Assembly (NCBI RefSeq): GCF_029227915.1
Contig: NC_079885.1
Span: 23,933,001-23,997,000 of the forward strand
Source of the DNA: Hydractinia symbiolongicarpus
Taxonomy: Eukaryota > Cnidaria > Hydrozoa > Anthoathecata > Hydractiniidae
Direction of reading: 5' to 3'
DNA: 64,000 nucleotides
The notes beneath the pieces were generated by a model, which saw only the letters and a program-made list of their open reading frames with translations, was not told where the DNA came from and made no database searches. Of the stretch, positions 21,146 through 30,979 are shown one piece after another. Each line of letters begins with the position of its first letter. Positions within the stretch are counted from its first letter, which is position 1. The position numbers and the translations under genes were made by a program.

Positions 21146-23097
21146 TTATGATTGAGATGTGCATATAATACATGAGCAATCTGCAGATGGTGAAGGACAA
21201 ACTGCATCTTCAATATCATCATCGCAAAACTCGTCAAGGTCTTTCAGCAAGTTAATATACTTTACTATAGTGATATCAAATTTTTTGATGGTTTCATTTG
21301 ATAATGCTTTCAGCCGTTGCTCTTCCTCTTGTCTGGCTTTCATACGAGGATGTGTATTAACGTACAAGAGACGTTCTTGAGTAATTGGCTCGACAAGTGC
21401 CCAATTCCTTTCTTTTTCGCATCTTGAAAATGCAGTGTAAGCTGTACCAAGGTTATTTTTTTCCATCTGAATTGATTGTTGTAACTTGATACGCATGTGG
21501 GTGGCAGTTTTACCATCTCCAATCGACATACCCTGACTTTTAGCAATTGTTATCGCATATCCTGGCATCAATGGCAGGCCATTTCTGCTGCAACAATTAG
21601 ATTCACATCGACCTTCAACAGCAGTAATTGGTATCCATGTTGGATGTTCTGGAATCCATATTGGGCCTTTATAATTTGGGAAATCGACAATGACAGCTAT
21701 AGGAAATTCAGGTGGTGACATATTTGGCGAATAAAGGATTGCAATTACTTTTCCCATCGCACCATTATTAAGACCGAGGCCCGTAAGACCTTTTTGGTTC
21801 TTAGTGAGTATTACAGTTGCACCAACTGCCATTAAAGATCTCAGCGGTATTTGACCCAGTTGCTTATCAGTCAAAGAGTGGTGTTTACCACGGCCTCTTG
21901 ATGGAATTACAGCAACAGGCACACCAAGGCTAGCTAATTTATTGTGATTTTCCTCATTAACTTCATTCCATGTTTCCATCAATGTAAGGACGCGACCATG
22001 CGAAAAGTTACATTTTTCGGTTTGTGGCAAAGCATCTTCGTAACGACTATTTATATCTTGCCAGTCTTGTTGATTGATCGATCCATTACGTATTCTAAGT
22101 AGTCGCTGCAAAAGAGCTAACTGATCTGGGCCTTGACGCATTGTTTCTGTAAGAAAAATAACATCTTGAAACGAGCGATAGATTGCATAGCCAGCAAAGT
22201 TGATTGTCGAATCATCGTGTTTTGGTGGCTGATGTAGATCCAAAGCACGAATTGGTCCAAGCTGACCAAGGTCACCAAAGAAATTGACAGCTGGTACACC
22301 ACCATAATAATTATCAAAGTCTCCCGTAGCCTCCCTTAATCTTTGGCTGCACCAGGCCACAAGAAGCTTCGACTGCATGCTACGTTCATCAATATTAAGT
22401 TGAAATAATTTCAGTTCATTGTTTTCATGCATACCTGTATACTTTCTCAGCTTTCTTAGAGATACATCACCCAACGGATAGTCAGAAAGCTGGACAGAAT
22501 TTAAATTCTTATCTTTTTTCAGTTTGTGTGGTGGTGGAGTAATTGAATGTATAGTGCGACCATTAGGTATGAGGACTGATGCTGCACCAGTTGGGGCCAA
22601 GTTCATAACAGCAGAATTTCGCTTAAAAATACGCCGAACGATTCTGGTGAGCGCAGTAATGATGAATGTTTTCCCAACACCAGCTGTTTCTTGTATTAAT
22701 AAACGTAATGGCTGGGTACCTGTTGGCAAAGTTCCTTTTGCAACTTGCAATAAATGCTGAAGATTTATACCAATGACTGTTCTCTGTAATTCATTAGCAT
22801 TTAAGATGTTTATTTGGGGTAAGGTACAATCATCAGCCAGCTGCAATTCATTTCTTTCTGCTTCTTCAGATATAGATTGTAACCATGTGTCAGCATTAAT
22901 TGGCCATTGACTACCAAAACTTTGAATTGCATAATTATTCCAATCAAATGTAGGCCCTCCATTGGGAAGAACTTGTTGTACATCCGGCTCATTGATATCA
23001 GCAACATGATGCCTTGCAATATCTCTCATTATCGCTCTGCCTATGTTCATTTGTGCAATGACTGAATTTTGGGAACTTTGAGAACTTGCATCTGTAT
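21146..23097 (-). CDS. Helitron Pif1-like helicase domain (separated from Rep)
   Basis: A 634-codon frame from an ATG at 23050, with open sequence upstream to about 23097. Walker A is ETAGVGKTFI (about residue 127). Next come NLAPTGAASVLIPNGRTIHS, the Walker B-like NIDERSMQSKLLVAWCSQRL, a sensor NFFGDLGQLGPI, then FLTETMRQG. The C-terminal SF1 motifs are GYAITIAKSQGMSIG and GTAYTAFSRC. This is the full set of the eukaryotic Helitron helicase, which unwinds the donor strand during rolling-circle transposition. In Helitrons it is normally one polypeptide with Rep. Here a ~295-bp repeat separates the two, and both halves end in the same Gln/Ser-rich text, so the split is secondary. No stop or frameshift inside the helicase itself, suggesting recent activity. 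Confidence 0.9.
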
Positions 23098-23392
23098 AAT
23101 TTTAAATTTATCCGTTTAAGGATATTCACGTTATGATAAGTTTTATTTATCTCATTTGTACCTATTCAATTCATTTTGAATTGCTTTAATATTTATTTTT
23201 TAGTGTTGTGTTCTGTCGCTGTTGTATTTTTCTGCCTTTTACGGTCAATGTTTTTAGGAAATTCTTGCAAAAAGGGGGATTTTGCTTTTTTGAAAAATCT
23301 CCAGAGGGTTGCAACCTCTAACTATAGTAGAACCAGCTGTCATTAGACAAGAAATATCATTACAGCTAGCTGTTTTGTCACCTCATCATCAA
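23098..23392 (-). repeat. ~295-bp hairpin repeat, copy F, inserted in Helitron ORF
   Basis: Reverse complement of copy B (3113-3422), nearly identical by eye. On minus, the Rep frame runs into it after SSQ and stops at 23378-23380 inside its first bases. The helicase frame opens again right after its AAATTTAAAATTAT end. Exact ends and a target duplication are not resolved, because the left bases TTGATGATGAGG could belong to either side. Confidence 0.85.
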
Positions 23393-26300
23393 TTGTGATG
23401 ATTGACATGAAGACTGATTATCGGTTTCATTATTGATTACACGAGTGTGACTTTGTTTTCTCTCACTCTTTTTATCGAATGATTGTTTAGCCTCCTTCAA
23501 TGCATCTATTAATATAGGGGGACAGTTTTCAGTTTGAACAAAGGAAGCCAAAGCAGCAGCAAATGACTCATGTTGTCCCTTCAATTCTTCAGTATTTTGC
23601 CACGTTCCAACAAAAAATATAACGAGCATAGCTTTTGCATAGTCCTCAGTAACAGGCCAAACAGGTTTTGTAGATATTCCTGTAAAAACTGGCACGTGAT
23701 CTACTTTGCAGGTACAATTACATTTCTTGCTCCAGTTCCATAATGATATTTCTGGCTCAGTTTCTCTACGCTTATCGCTCAAGTATTTATCCAATGTGCT
23801 ATTCTTTGTAACGGTTCCATCTTCACCAGACGTATCCAATGCTCGGAAGCCACTGATACCAATGTATCGAAAATTCCTGGTACATCTAGTCAAACGGCCA
23901 CCACTATTAATAAAATCTGCCGCAGCACCTGGTACATCTACTAGACCAGCAATTTTTTGAAGTAGTCGTTGAGCCAAATTTTTAACAGTGCTTCCATCAG
24001 CAGTGTTTTCAATGAGATGCCGATAAACATGTACCAAATCTTCAGTTGAGGCTGCCCCCTTGCAAGCATAACCAGCAATGTATTTTTGAAGAGCCAGAAG
24101 ATCCTGATCGATAATGACTTGACTGTCACAATTTGCTAGCCAACTAAGCAGACGTGTTTTAACATGCATCATTAGGCGAGGATGATCGCGTGGTCCCTCA
24201 TATCTAGGATGTTCCCCTTTTGTTATGACAGCATGAAAAGGATGAATCTCTTTGCCACTTGTTTTTTTGGTTTGTGGATCAAGATCACCAAAATGAAAAC
24301 GACAGTTCTTTTTTGGAGCAGTATCCTTTTCCTTATTATTCTTACGACGATAACGCAAACAACTGCAATTACAATTATGGAGACCTATTCTATTAACAAG
24401 ATAAGTATGTTGCTCTCTTATACCACCTTCATGGTTAGCGACATCTGCAAGTTCTTGCGCCAATGGGTTATGGTCTGGAGGAGCTTGACTCCCTTCTGGT
24501 GTTGGCCATTGATTTTTGTTTGGAACCCAAGTTCTAATTCCAGAGGTATCTATAATTTCATTCCCCCCAGCAGGATGCAGTGAAGTAAATATGGGTGAAA
24601 AAATGTCATCACTGTCTTCATTTGTGGTTTGCAACCAATTTTGAAGTTCTTGTGCAGCAGTTTGGGATGCTTGTGAGTCAGGTACATCATTCGACAATCC
24701 ATCCATGATTGTTTTGACCTTTTGAGCGTGTTTAGAGGACGATATAATTGCGTGACCATGTATCTCACCTCGACCTTTAGCGAATTCATATCGCCACCAA
24801 CTATCATTATATTGAAACACTTTCTTGTTGACTGTGGCAAAGTAATTTATAGTCCTTGCATCAAAATACTGTGTGACGATATGAAGATTTTGTAGAATCA
24901 TTTCCCGCTTGAATTTGCTGTCGTTTTCCATTTGTTGCCGCACAGTATCTTCGTTTAAATTGTTTATTAAGGCATGATACTTAATAAGTAATTCATGTAA
25001 TGGTTTCCAATGGAATTCTGCACAACTGTTGGTATCAAAATAGCCCGGTAAATCGCCAAACTCCTTTCGTCTGAAAAACAATAGAGCATCCACTTTTTTT
25101 TTTTGGTCTCTCCAGTATGGATCAGTATTCACCAGGTTTTTTCCAATACTAATAATTTTTCGTGGAACTGAATCATCGTCATTTTGTAAATTATCTCTCA
25201 GTTCAGCAATTGTGAGATGTGCATCATTTAATTGTTGGGAAACAAGAAAGCTACCCTGCTGTAGTGCTTGCATTCGTAAGCTCATATTCAATAAGAAAAA
25301 TTTTAAGTATGGATGACGCGCTACACGATTATCAGAACAATAATATATATGCTCGATGTATTCTTCAAAGTTAATTTTACTCAACCTTGGAACCGTTAAG
25401 TCACAATTTCCATTAATAAAAACAGTTGGGTATGCCATAGTAAAAAAAACAGGAGTTTTTAATTCTCGAATAGGCTGCTCTCGTGTATATTCCAAATTTG
25501 CATTCGCAATTGTGCCATGTTCAAGAGCTTGATTAACTGCATCCTCAGAGCCCAAGAGCTTCTGCAGTATTGTTCGCAACTCTTTGTCAGCATCTTTAGA
25601 TTCAAGTGGACAAACTAAACCAGAACGGGTTATACTTTCATCATCTTGAGGTAAGTTTTCCAGAAATTGATTTTCAGCAGGACCCTTGTCTTCCTCTGGT
25701 ATAATATGTGGCATTTCAACAACAGGCAAGCCAGGTAATTCAGAACGCATCTCTGGTAAATTTTGAATGCGGTCATATTTTATCGAAACATCCTTATAGT
25801 ACTCATTCGGTAGGAACTGAAAGTAGCGTCCTTTTAAAGGTTTGTCAATGTGATCAGAGCCATTGTATAGATGTTCACTATTAGTATCTGGATATTCAGT
25901 GCCACCTTCTGGGTATCCAAAACACAGCCCTCGTAATGCATTTTCAACTTTACCCCTTTGCACAGTATACTGTTGAACTGAATTTCGAGTTCCTTTTTTT
26001 TTAATGACCACTATTCCAACCTGAGATGGTAACGATGGCAATTCTTTAGCAATTTGCATTCTCTGAGGAAAACTGATACAATGTCCTTTTGATGCAAGCA
26101 TGCCATATCGCAGGAGGTGTATATTCATGATAACAGTGATACGACGAATCAATGCTACTTCCAGTATGGTCAAATTTTGAAGATATGGTGGTACCGGTAA
26201 AAAATGCATATCGTTATGGCGGATGTTATCGTGTAATGGGCCCAAATCATCATCATCAACTGACAGTATACCGGAAAATCTAGCAGGTGTTGTTACATTC

Positions 26301-27931
26301 TTTTTAAAACGACTAAGGCTCTCCCGATGACACCTGTCACACCTTTCATCGCTGAAAATTTTCCAAGGCTTTACCGTAATTGGTTTTGTTTCATTTTCTG
26401 CAGTAGGACTGATAGGGGGAGTAGCATGAAATACTGGCCGGGTTTCACGACAAGTTTTACAGGTTGCCAAGCTATGTAACTTCTCACCTTCCTCAAACTG
26501 TATTACAGCTGCCACAACATCAGGATTTTGATGAATGGTGGAGGTTTCATTTCCATAAATTTGATCTTGGTCAGTGGTCTGGTTGTCTGTGACAATTGTA
26601 GGCACTGACTGTGTGGTTGGTAAATTATTCACCTGGTTGTGTGTAATAATTGGAAGTGTATTAGGTGGCGGGGCACATGTACGTTTACAGGCAGGTGGTT
26701 TTTTCAAATTAGCATTTTTCTGCTTATCCATGGCTGTTTTAGAAACGGTTTTTTTGCAGCTATAACTTATTCGCCTGTGTCTGTTTATTGTTTCGATACT
26801 TGTTTCATTAACTTTAGGTTCTTCGTATTTAATATTTAACTGAAGACACTTTAGCTTTAAAGCAGGTTCTTTATTATAATTTGGCTTGGGTTTAGGCTTG
26901 GGTTTAGGCTTGGATTTAGGCTTAACTCTTGTTGGTATTATAGCAGTAGACATATAAGATTTCATTATTTTCTCTACTAGGAGGTCTTGATTTTGATTCA
27001 AAGTAGTAACTTTCTTTTCACCAGGTTTTTGATTGGTTATATTTTCAGGATATTTCGATGATAAACGAGGAATTTTTTTAGATGGACTAAGTGGCGTGGA
27101 TGATGGAACAGAAGGATTGCTCACATTGTCATCAAAGACCAAGGATTGGTAGTGATTTTCATTAACCCTTCCAAGCAAAATAAAAGCACCAGCAGTGGTA
27201 CCATCAGTCAATAGATGTGCCATTTGTTGTTCACCAGCAATATTATGTGTTTCATCATGAGTAGGACTAATAAGGGTATATGGGTGCATTGCAGTACTGG
27301 TATCAGATGTTATTAAAATGTTGACACCCAGCATTATTGAAGCAGCTCGTATAAAAATTTCTACAACATCAACAGTAGACCTTGACTGAATTTGTAAGTC
27401 GCGTTCCCACTCTTCAGGACTTATTGATAAAAAGTCTCTGTTATTTTGAAAAATGCTTAAGTTACTATTTTTGCGAACAAATTTGACCACGGCTGCTCGT
27501 AGTTGGAGGTGATTTTGAAAGTGTAGTTCAGGGGAGACAATTTGTCTGATCTCAGGACGATTAAGTTGTTGTACTACTGCTCTATAAAAGCAGTTGCCAT
27601 CCCCTATTGTCAATTCTCGATATGTTATATTTGACAGACCAATACTTCTAGCATAAGCAACTATATGATCAGCAGAATTTGGCTGATTTAGAAGATGGGT
27701 GGCATAAGATTCCTGTAGCGATATTTGGAAGTCAATATCGTTGTTATTAAAGGGTCCAGGATTGCTTTCAACGTCACCAGATAACAATAACATTAATTTC
27801 AAAGATGCAAGATTGATATTACAGCTGAGACAACACATGAAAATTACTGAAATAAAAAGTTTCAAAAAACTATTGAAGTTGTTATTATCCACCTTGTCAA
27901 AAAGCATTTCTGCATGGTTGTGCAAATTCAT
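23378..27931 (-). CDS. Helitron Rep protein with 2A-like leader and OTU protease
   Basis: The frame is open from 28273, but I take the Met at 27931 as start because the upstream 114 codons overlap another Helitron fragment. Numbering from 28273: hydrophobic leader and 2A-like GDVESNPGP (166-174), then an OTU cysteine protease with GDGNCFYRA (Cys228) and NENHYQSL (His374). A Lys/Pro repeat lies near 450. Two CxxC zinc motifs are CKTC and CDRCH. Next is a pre-Rep domain (FLPVPPYLQNLTILEVALI), then the Rep core: HUH motif GEIHGHAII (about 1170) and the two-tyrosine motif QKYIAGYACKG (about 1398). These are the nicking and joining residues of rolling-circle transposases. The frame is intact for 1,500 codons but stops in the inserted repeat before the helicase. 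Confidence 0.9.
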   Translation of the reverse strand: MNLHNHAEMLFDKVDNNNFNSFLKLFISVIFMCCLSCNINLASLKLMLLLSGDVESNPGPFNNNDIDFQISLQESYATHLLNQPNSADHIVAYARSIGLSNITYRELTIGDGNCFYRAVVQQLNRPEIRQIVSPELHFQNHLQLRAAVVKFVRKNSNLSIFQNNRDFLSISPEEWERDLQIQSRSTVDVVEIFIRAASIMLGVNILITSDTSTAMHPYTLISPTHDETHNIAGEQQMAHLLTDGTTAGAFILLGRVNENHYQSLVFDDNVSNPSVPSSTPLSPSKKIPRLSSKYPENITNQKPGEKKVTTLNQNQDLLVEKIMKSYMSTAIIPTRVKPKSKPKPKPKPKPNYNKEPALKLKCLQLNIKYEEPKVNETSIETINRHRRISYSCKKTVSKTAMDKQKNANLKKPPACKRTCAPPPNTLPIITHNQVNNLPTTQSVPTIVTDNQTTDQDQIYGNETSTIHQNPDVVAAVIQFEEGEKLHSLATCKTCRETRPVFHATPPISPTAENETKPITVKPWKIFSDERCDRCHRESLSRFKKNVTTPARFSGILSVDDDDLGPLHDNIRHNDMHFLPVPPYLQNLTILEVALIRRITVIMNIHLLRYGMLASKGHCISFPQRMQIAKELPSLPSQVGIVVIKKKGTRNSVQQYTVQRGKVENALRGLCFGYPEGGTEYPDTNSEHLYNGSDHIDKPLKGRYFQFLPNEYYKDVSIKYDRIQNLPEMRSELPGLPVVEMPHIIPEEDKGPAENQFLENLPQDDESITRSGLVCPLESKDADKELRTILQKLLGSEDAVNQALEHGTIANANLEYTREQPIRELKTPVFFTMAYPTVFINGNCDLTVPRLSKINFEEYIEHIYYCSDNRVARHPYLKFFLLNMSLRMQALQQGSFLVSQQLNDAHLTIAELRDNLQNDDDSVPRKIISIGKNLVNTDPYWRDQKKKVDALLFFRRKEFGDLPGYFDTNSCAEFHWKPLHELLIKYHALINNLNEDTVRQQMENDSKFKREMILQNLHIVTQYFDARTINYFATVNKKVFQYNDSWWRYEFAKGRGEIHGHAIISSSKHAQKVKTIMDGLSNDVPDSQASQTAAQELQNWLQTTNEDSDDIFSPIFTSLHPAGGNEIIDTSGIRTWVPNKNQWPTPEGSQAPPDHNPLAQELADVANHEGGIREQHTYLVNRIGLHNCNCSCLRYRRKNNKEKDTAPKKNCRFHFGDLDPQTKKTSGKEIHPFHAVITKGEHPRYEGPRDHPRLMMHVKTRLLSWLANCDSQVIIDQDLLALQKYIAGYACKGAASTEDLVHVYRHLIENTADGSTVKNLAQRLLQKIAGLVDVPGAAADFINSGGRLTRCTRNFRYIGISGFRALDTSGEDGTVTKNSTLDKYLSDKRRETEPEISLWNWSKKCNCTCKVDHVPVFTGISTKPVWPVTEDYAKAMLVIFFVGTWQNTEELKGQHESFAAALASFVQTENCPPILIDALKEAKQSFDKKSERKQSHTRVINNETDNQSSCQSSQLMMR
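27752..27805 (-). other. 2A-like ribosome-skipping motif
   Basis: LMLLLSGDVESNPGP matches the 2A consensus D-(V/I)-E-x-N-P-G-P with the usual preceding leucines and SG. Known 2A motifs make the ribosome release the upstream peptide between G and P. Here it would free a ~60-residue hydrophobic leader from the OTU-Rep protein. 2A-like motifs near the N-terminus are documented in several non-LTR retrotransposons and in sea-urchin NLR genes; use in a Helitron is inferred only from sequence. Confidence 0.75.
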
Positions 27932-27935
27932 TGTT

Positions 27936-28565
27936 TCATTGTCGAAGCAGCTGAAAGTTAACAGCTTCCTGCAAAGTTTTGTTCCGTTCAGTATCATCTT
28001 GCGGGAGACCACGCAATAAACAGGCGTCACGAAATGTTTCAGCAACTTTGCGAATGACAGTCTGTAAGTCTTTAAAAGAAGTTGCACCAGATTTATGCAA
28101 CAGCAATATTCGTAAATAAAAAAGCTCACCTGCGCGAGGACTTGCACTATACATTCTGGACATAATTCTACCATGACCGCCTTGTCTTGATTTCCAAACT
28201 TTGTTTTTATTGAAAACAAAACAAAGAAGAATGTCTGGATACATATATTGGCGAGTATCATGATTCTCTGCATTTAACACAAACCAAGCTATTAATTTTG
28301 TAGCCTGATCTGCAGCTCTGTCCAGAACTTCTTCAGCCTGTCCTTGCTGAAAATAAACAAAATGGTTATTTGGCATGTGCACTGGCAATCTATGGACAAC
28401 ATGAGATTGTTGGTGCATGTTAAATTCAAATATAGCCACGTGGCAAGAAACGGTAGCAGCGTTGAAAATTAGTCTATCGCATCTGTGTTTCAATAAGCGG
28501 ACTCTGACATACTTAATTTTAGCAGGGTTTAATTTCGCAAAAACACCTTTTGTACAAACAACCAA
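27936..28565 (-). pseudogene. Fragment of a second Helitron (pre-helicase region)
   Basis: A 209-codon minus frame resembles the conserved Helitron segment that normally lies between Rep and helicase: VAIFEFNMHQQSHVVHRLPV, VYFQQGQAEEV, TKLIAWFVLN, GRIMSRMYSASPRAGELFYL, RILLLHKSGATSFKDLQTVI and ETFRDACLLRGLPQDDTE. It ends just before the leader of the intact Rep. Order and position show that it is not part of that Rep; it is a truncated neighbour copy of another Helitron lineage, or sequence captured at the 5' end. Confidence 0.75.
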
Positions 28566-28599
28566 ATTTCCATTTCTAAAAAAATTTGCCGAAATCAGA

Positions 28600-29092
28600 A
28601 ATTTTTAGGATAGTGTGGTAAGCTGTAAATTTATTGAGCAGAATCAAATATTGTACTTAACACACTCGATATTACACTGGATTTCCGTTGCAGATCAGGG
28701 AAAAGTAACATGAATTAAGGTAACGCAAGATCGATAATTAAAATTAACAGGTTTGTTTTAACAGAAGAGTCAAGAAAATATTTTCACTGTAATAAATATA
28801 AACAAAATAGAGAGAAACCTTACCTACGTTCGTAGTTTTAACAAAAGACTCGAGTAAGAATTACGTAGTTTTAATAGAAGACTTGAGCAAGAAAATGTGT
28901 TCACTCTAATAAGTTATAAACAAAATAGAAAGAAACCTAAATAGCTATGTACGTAGTATTGTTAACAGATGACTTGAGCAAGAAAATGTTATCACTCTGA
29001 GTAAATAATAAACAGGTTCTTTTCGTGAATAAATACCAATTTACTTAGTCTTTGCCATGATTTATTATATTTACAAGGTCAAGTTTAATGTT
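28600..29092. repeat. About three degenerate ~105-bp tandem units
   Basis: AGA.GACTTGAGCAAGAAAAT, TATAAACAAAATAGAAAGAAACC and TACGTAGTATT recur at roughly 28760-28840, 28850-28935 and 28965-29015. No coding frame. The repeat lies between the Helitron and the RPA-like gene. Confidence 0.6.
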
Positions 29093-29754
29093 TTAAGTAA
29101 AATTCACATTTTCTAGAAGCAGAACGTCCTCTTCTAGCTTGTCGGTATTATTGATGTATTTCTCCACGACTGAACAATCAAAATAACGGTCAGGTGTAAT
29201 GGTAAGTGTCACCTGTTTATCATCTTTTGCGAGTTCAATTGTCCCTTGAAAACCAGTAGGACATGATCTCAGAAGCATTTTTCTGCTGCACTTAAATTGC
29301 AAATTTTTCTCCAGGGACCACATCTACTTAGTTATTGCAACTATCTTTGGTGCATAGTACGTACAGTGAAACCGATATCTTTAAAATATCGGGGCAGCAC
29401 AAAATGGAATCTTTTTTTTTTCTTCAGCTGTTCATGCTGAAGAAAGTTGGACACATTAACATCATCCCAATTCAAATTAACGCTATCTTTGACTTCTTCT
29501 ATTGTTGTGGAATGAGTCATGGATAGTTTCAGACCATGATAATTTTTAATTGCTAGCAATGGGAATTGGTACCATAATTTTTCTTTAATTTGGTTTATGA
29601 AATTATCCCAGACTGTTAAGCAGATGGTATCTGTGGTATCCATGAGCACGCATTCACGCAGAATAATTTTTCTCGGAAAGTTCAAAGTAGATTTTTCTTG
29701 TTTTTCATTGATCCATTTCACACATCCTGTAACAATGAAGTCTTGAACACTTTT
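29093..29754 (-). pseudogene. RPA1-like OB-fold protein, C-terminal half
   Basis: Two minus frames. The first (29341-29754) reads KSVQDFIVTGCVKWINEKQ, then RECVLMDTTDTICLTVWDNF, an OB-fold strand set typical of replication-protein-A-like single-stranded-DNA binding proteins carried by Helentron-type elements. The second (29093-29323) has CSRKMLLRSCPTGFQGTIEL and a LTITPDRYF strand, like the zinc-ribbon/OB-C end of these proteins. A short gap with stops separates them. The upstream half lies beyond the Helitron insertion at 29755-30581, and the reading frame is restored exactly if that insert is removed. Probably an accessory gene of a Helentron rather than host RPA1. Confidence 0.6.
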
Positions 29755-30581
29755 TCTCTATAATAATAGCCGTATTCCGTCTGTCCGTTCGTGCATCCAA
29801 AGCGACTTGTGTTAACCGCGCACGAAATTGCGCATAGCCCTTTGATCTTTTTGCTACGCTATTTTAAAATTTTATTTTAATTTGTCTTTTGCGTAGTAAC
29901 TACGGCCAAAGTTGCGGACAATTACTTTGCGTTGTCTATTTCATTGAAAATGTTTTAATTATTCGCGCCTTTTTAAGGAAATTAACAGAAACAAGTGTTT
30001 AGTAATGGGAGAACAATAAATTGTAGATTTTGTAAGTGATTTTTTATTTGTTCTAAACATGAATGTGAAATTTATTTTGTAAATTTTGTTTCATCTTCAA
30101 ACCATTTATATTTTTAATGACAACAATAAACCTGGATGTGCTTATTTTTTTGCTGAAACTTATTGTTTTTTAAACTGAACAAAAAGTGTAAGAAAATGTC
30201 AAACTTAGTTTTTTAAAAGCTATTTGCAGGGAGGAGCCTCTTTTTTACATCAAACTCAGGCCGTAAAAATGCACAAATTATTGTTAAATATATGAATTTT
30301 ACGAGAAAGCAGCGTAACACTACTTCCGATAAACTATACTATAAAAAATAAAAAAGTGTAGTTTACACTGCGTCCGTGTATATTTCCAGAGACCATGACT
30401 ACTGCAGAGTAATTTCATAACAGATGCGCGAAATAATTTCATAACAGATGCGCGAAATATTTTCATTAACAGATGCGCGAAATATTTTCATTAACAGATG
30501 GACTAAATATTTTTATTAACAGATGCGCGAAATAATTACGTCAGCTAATTCCCGTGGATTGTTCCACGGGTTAACGACTAG
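29755..30581 (+). mobile_element. 827-bp non-autonomous Helitron/Helentron
   Basis: Begins TCTCTATAATAATAGCCGTA and ends with an 8-bp-stem hairpin CCCGTGGATTGTTCCACGGG (30551-30570), then TTAACGACTAG (30571-30581), the classic hairpin plus CTAG end. Flanks are T on both sides, with no target duplication. Removing these bases joins the two halves of the RPA-like frame without loss or gain, which fixes both ends to the base. It has no ORF. The interior holds direct repeats at 30411-30540. Confidence 0.9.
30411..30540 (+). repeat. ~27-bp tandem units inside the Helitron
   Basis: Five copies of a word built from TTTCATTAACAGATGCGCGA with small changes (one reads ACAGATGGACTAA). They lie directly before the terminal hairpin. 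Confidence 0.8.
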
Positions 30582-30954
30582 TTCTTTCATATTCTTTGTA
30601 GGTGTATCTACCACATCGTCCATTTTGAAATTAACATTGCAAAAAGCTTCAAAAAATTTTCTGCCTCTATTGGAATTGAAAGTTTCCAGTTTCCATTGCT
30701 GATATCTTTGTAAATGTCAGTGGCACGCCAAGGGACTTTTTGGCAATAATGAATTTCGGTGTGATACCTGTGTTTGAATTTGACATGACACGAATCGTTG
30801 TGTAATCATCCACATTGGTTTTCAGCTTTACATTGAAGTATTGATTACCAGACTTCGCAGTACTTAATTTAGTCACATGAATGATGTAACCGGCACAATC
30901 TGTGAAAAGAAAGGGACCTGGTTTAATAGAATGACAATAGAATGAAATTTGCAA
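30582..30954 (-). pseudogene. RPA1-like OB-fold protein, N-terminal half
   Basis: A minus frame 30667-30954 begins MQISFYCHSIKPGPFLFTDC and continues through GYIIHVTKL, QYFNVKLKT and TTIRVMSNSN, an OB-fold strand pattern. After a one-base shift near 30668 the stretch FFEAFCNVNFKMDDVV runs to the Helitron boundary (30582). It joins in frame with 29754 downward. Confidence 0.6.
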
Positions 30955-30979
30955 AATTGTATTTTCTAGGGGGAATTTT

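Noticed and set aside
27934-28273. Rep start at 28273 (full 1,631-codon frame)
   Set aside because: The first 114 codons overlap, in another frame, the well-conserved pre-helicase fragment; Met at 27931 gives the usual short leader before the 2A motif.
30411-30540. Regular short repeats resembling a CRISPR array
   Set aside because: Units are contiguous, without unique spacers, inside a eukaryotic Helitron.
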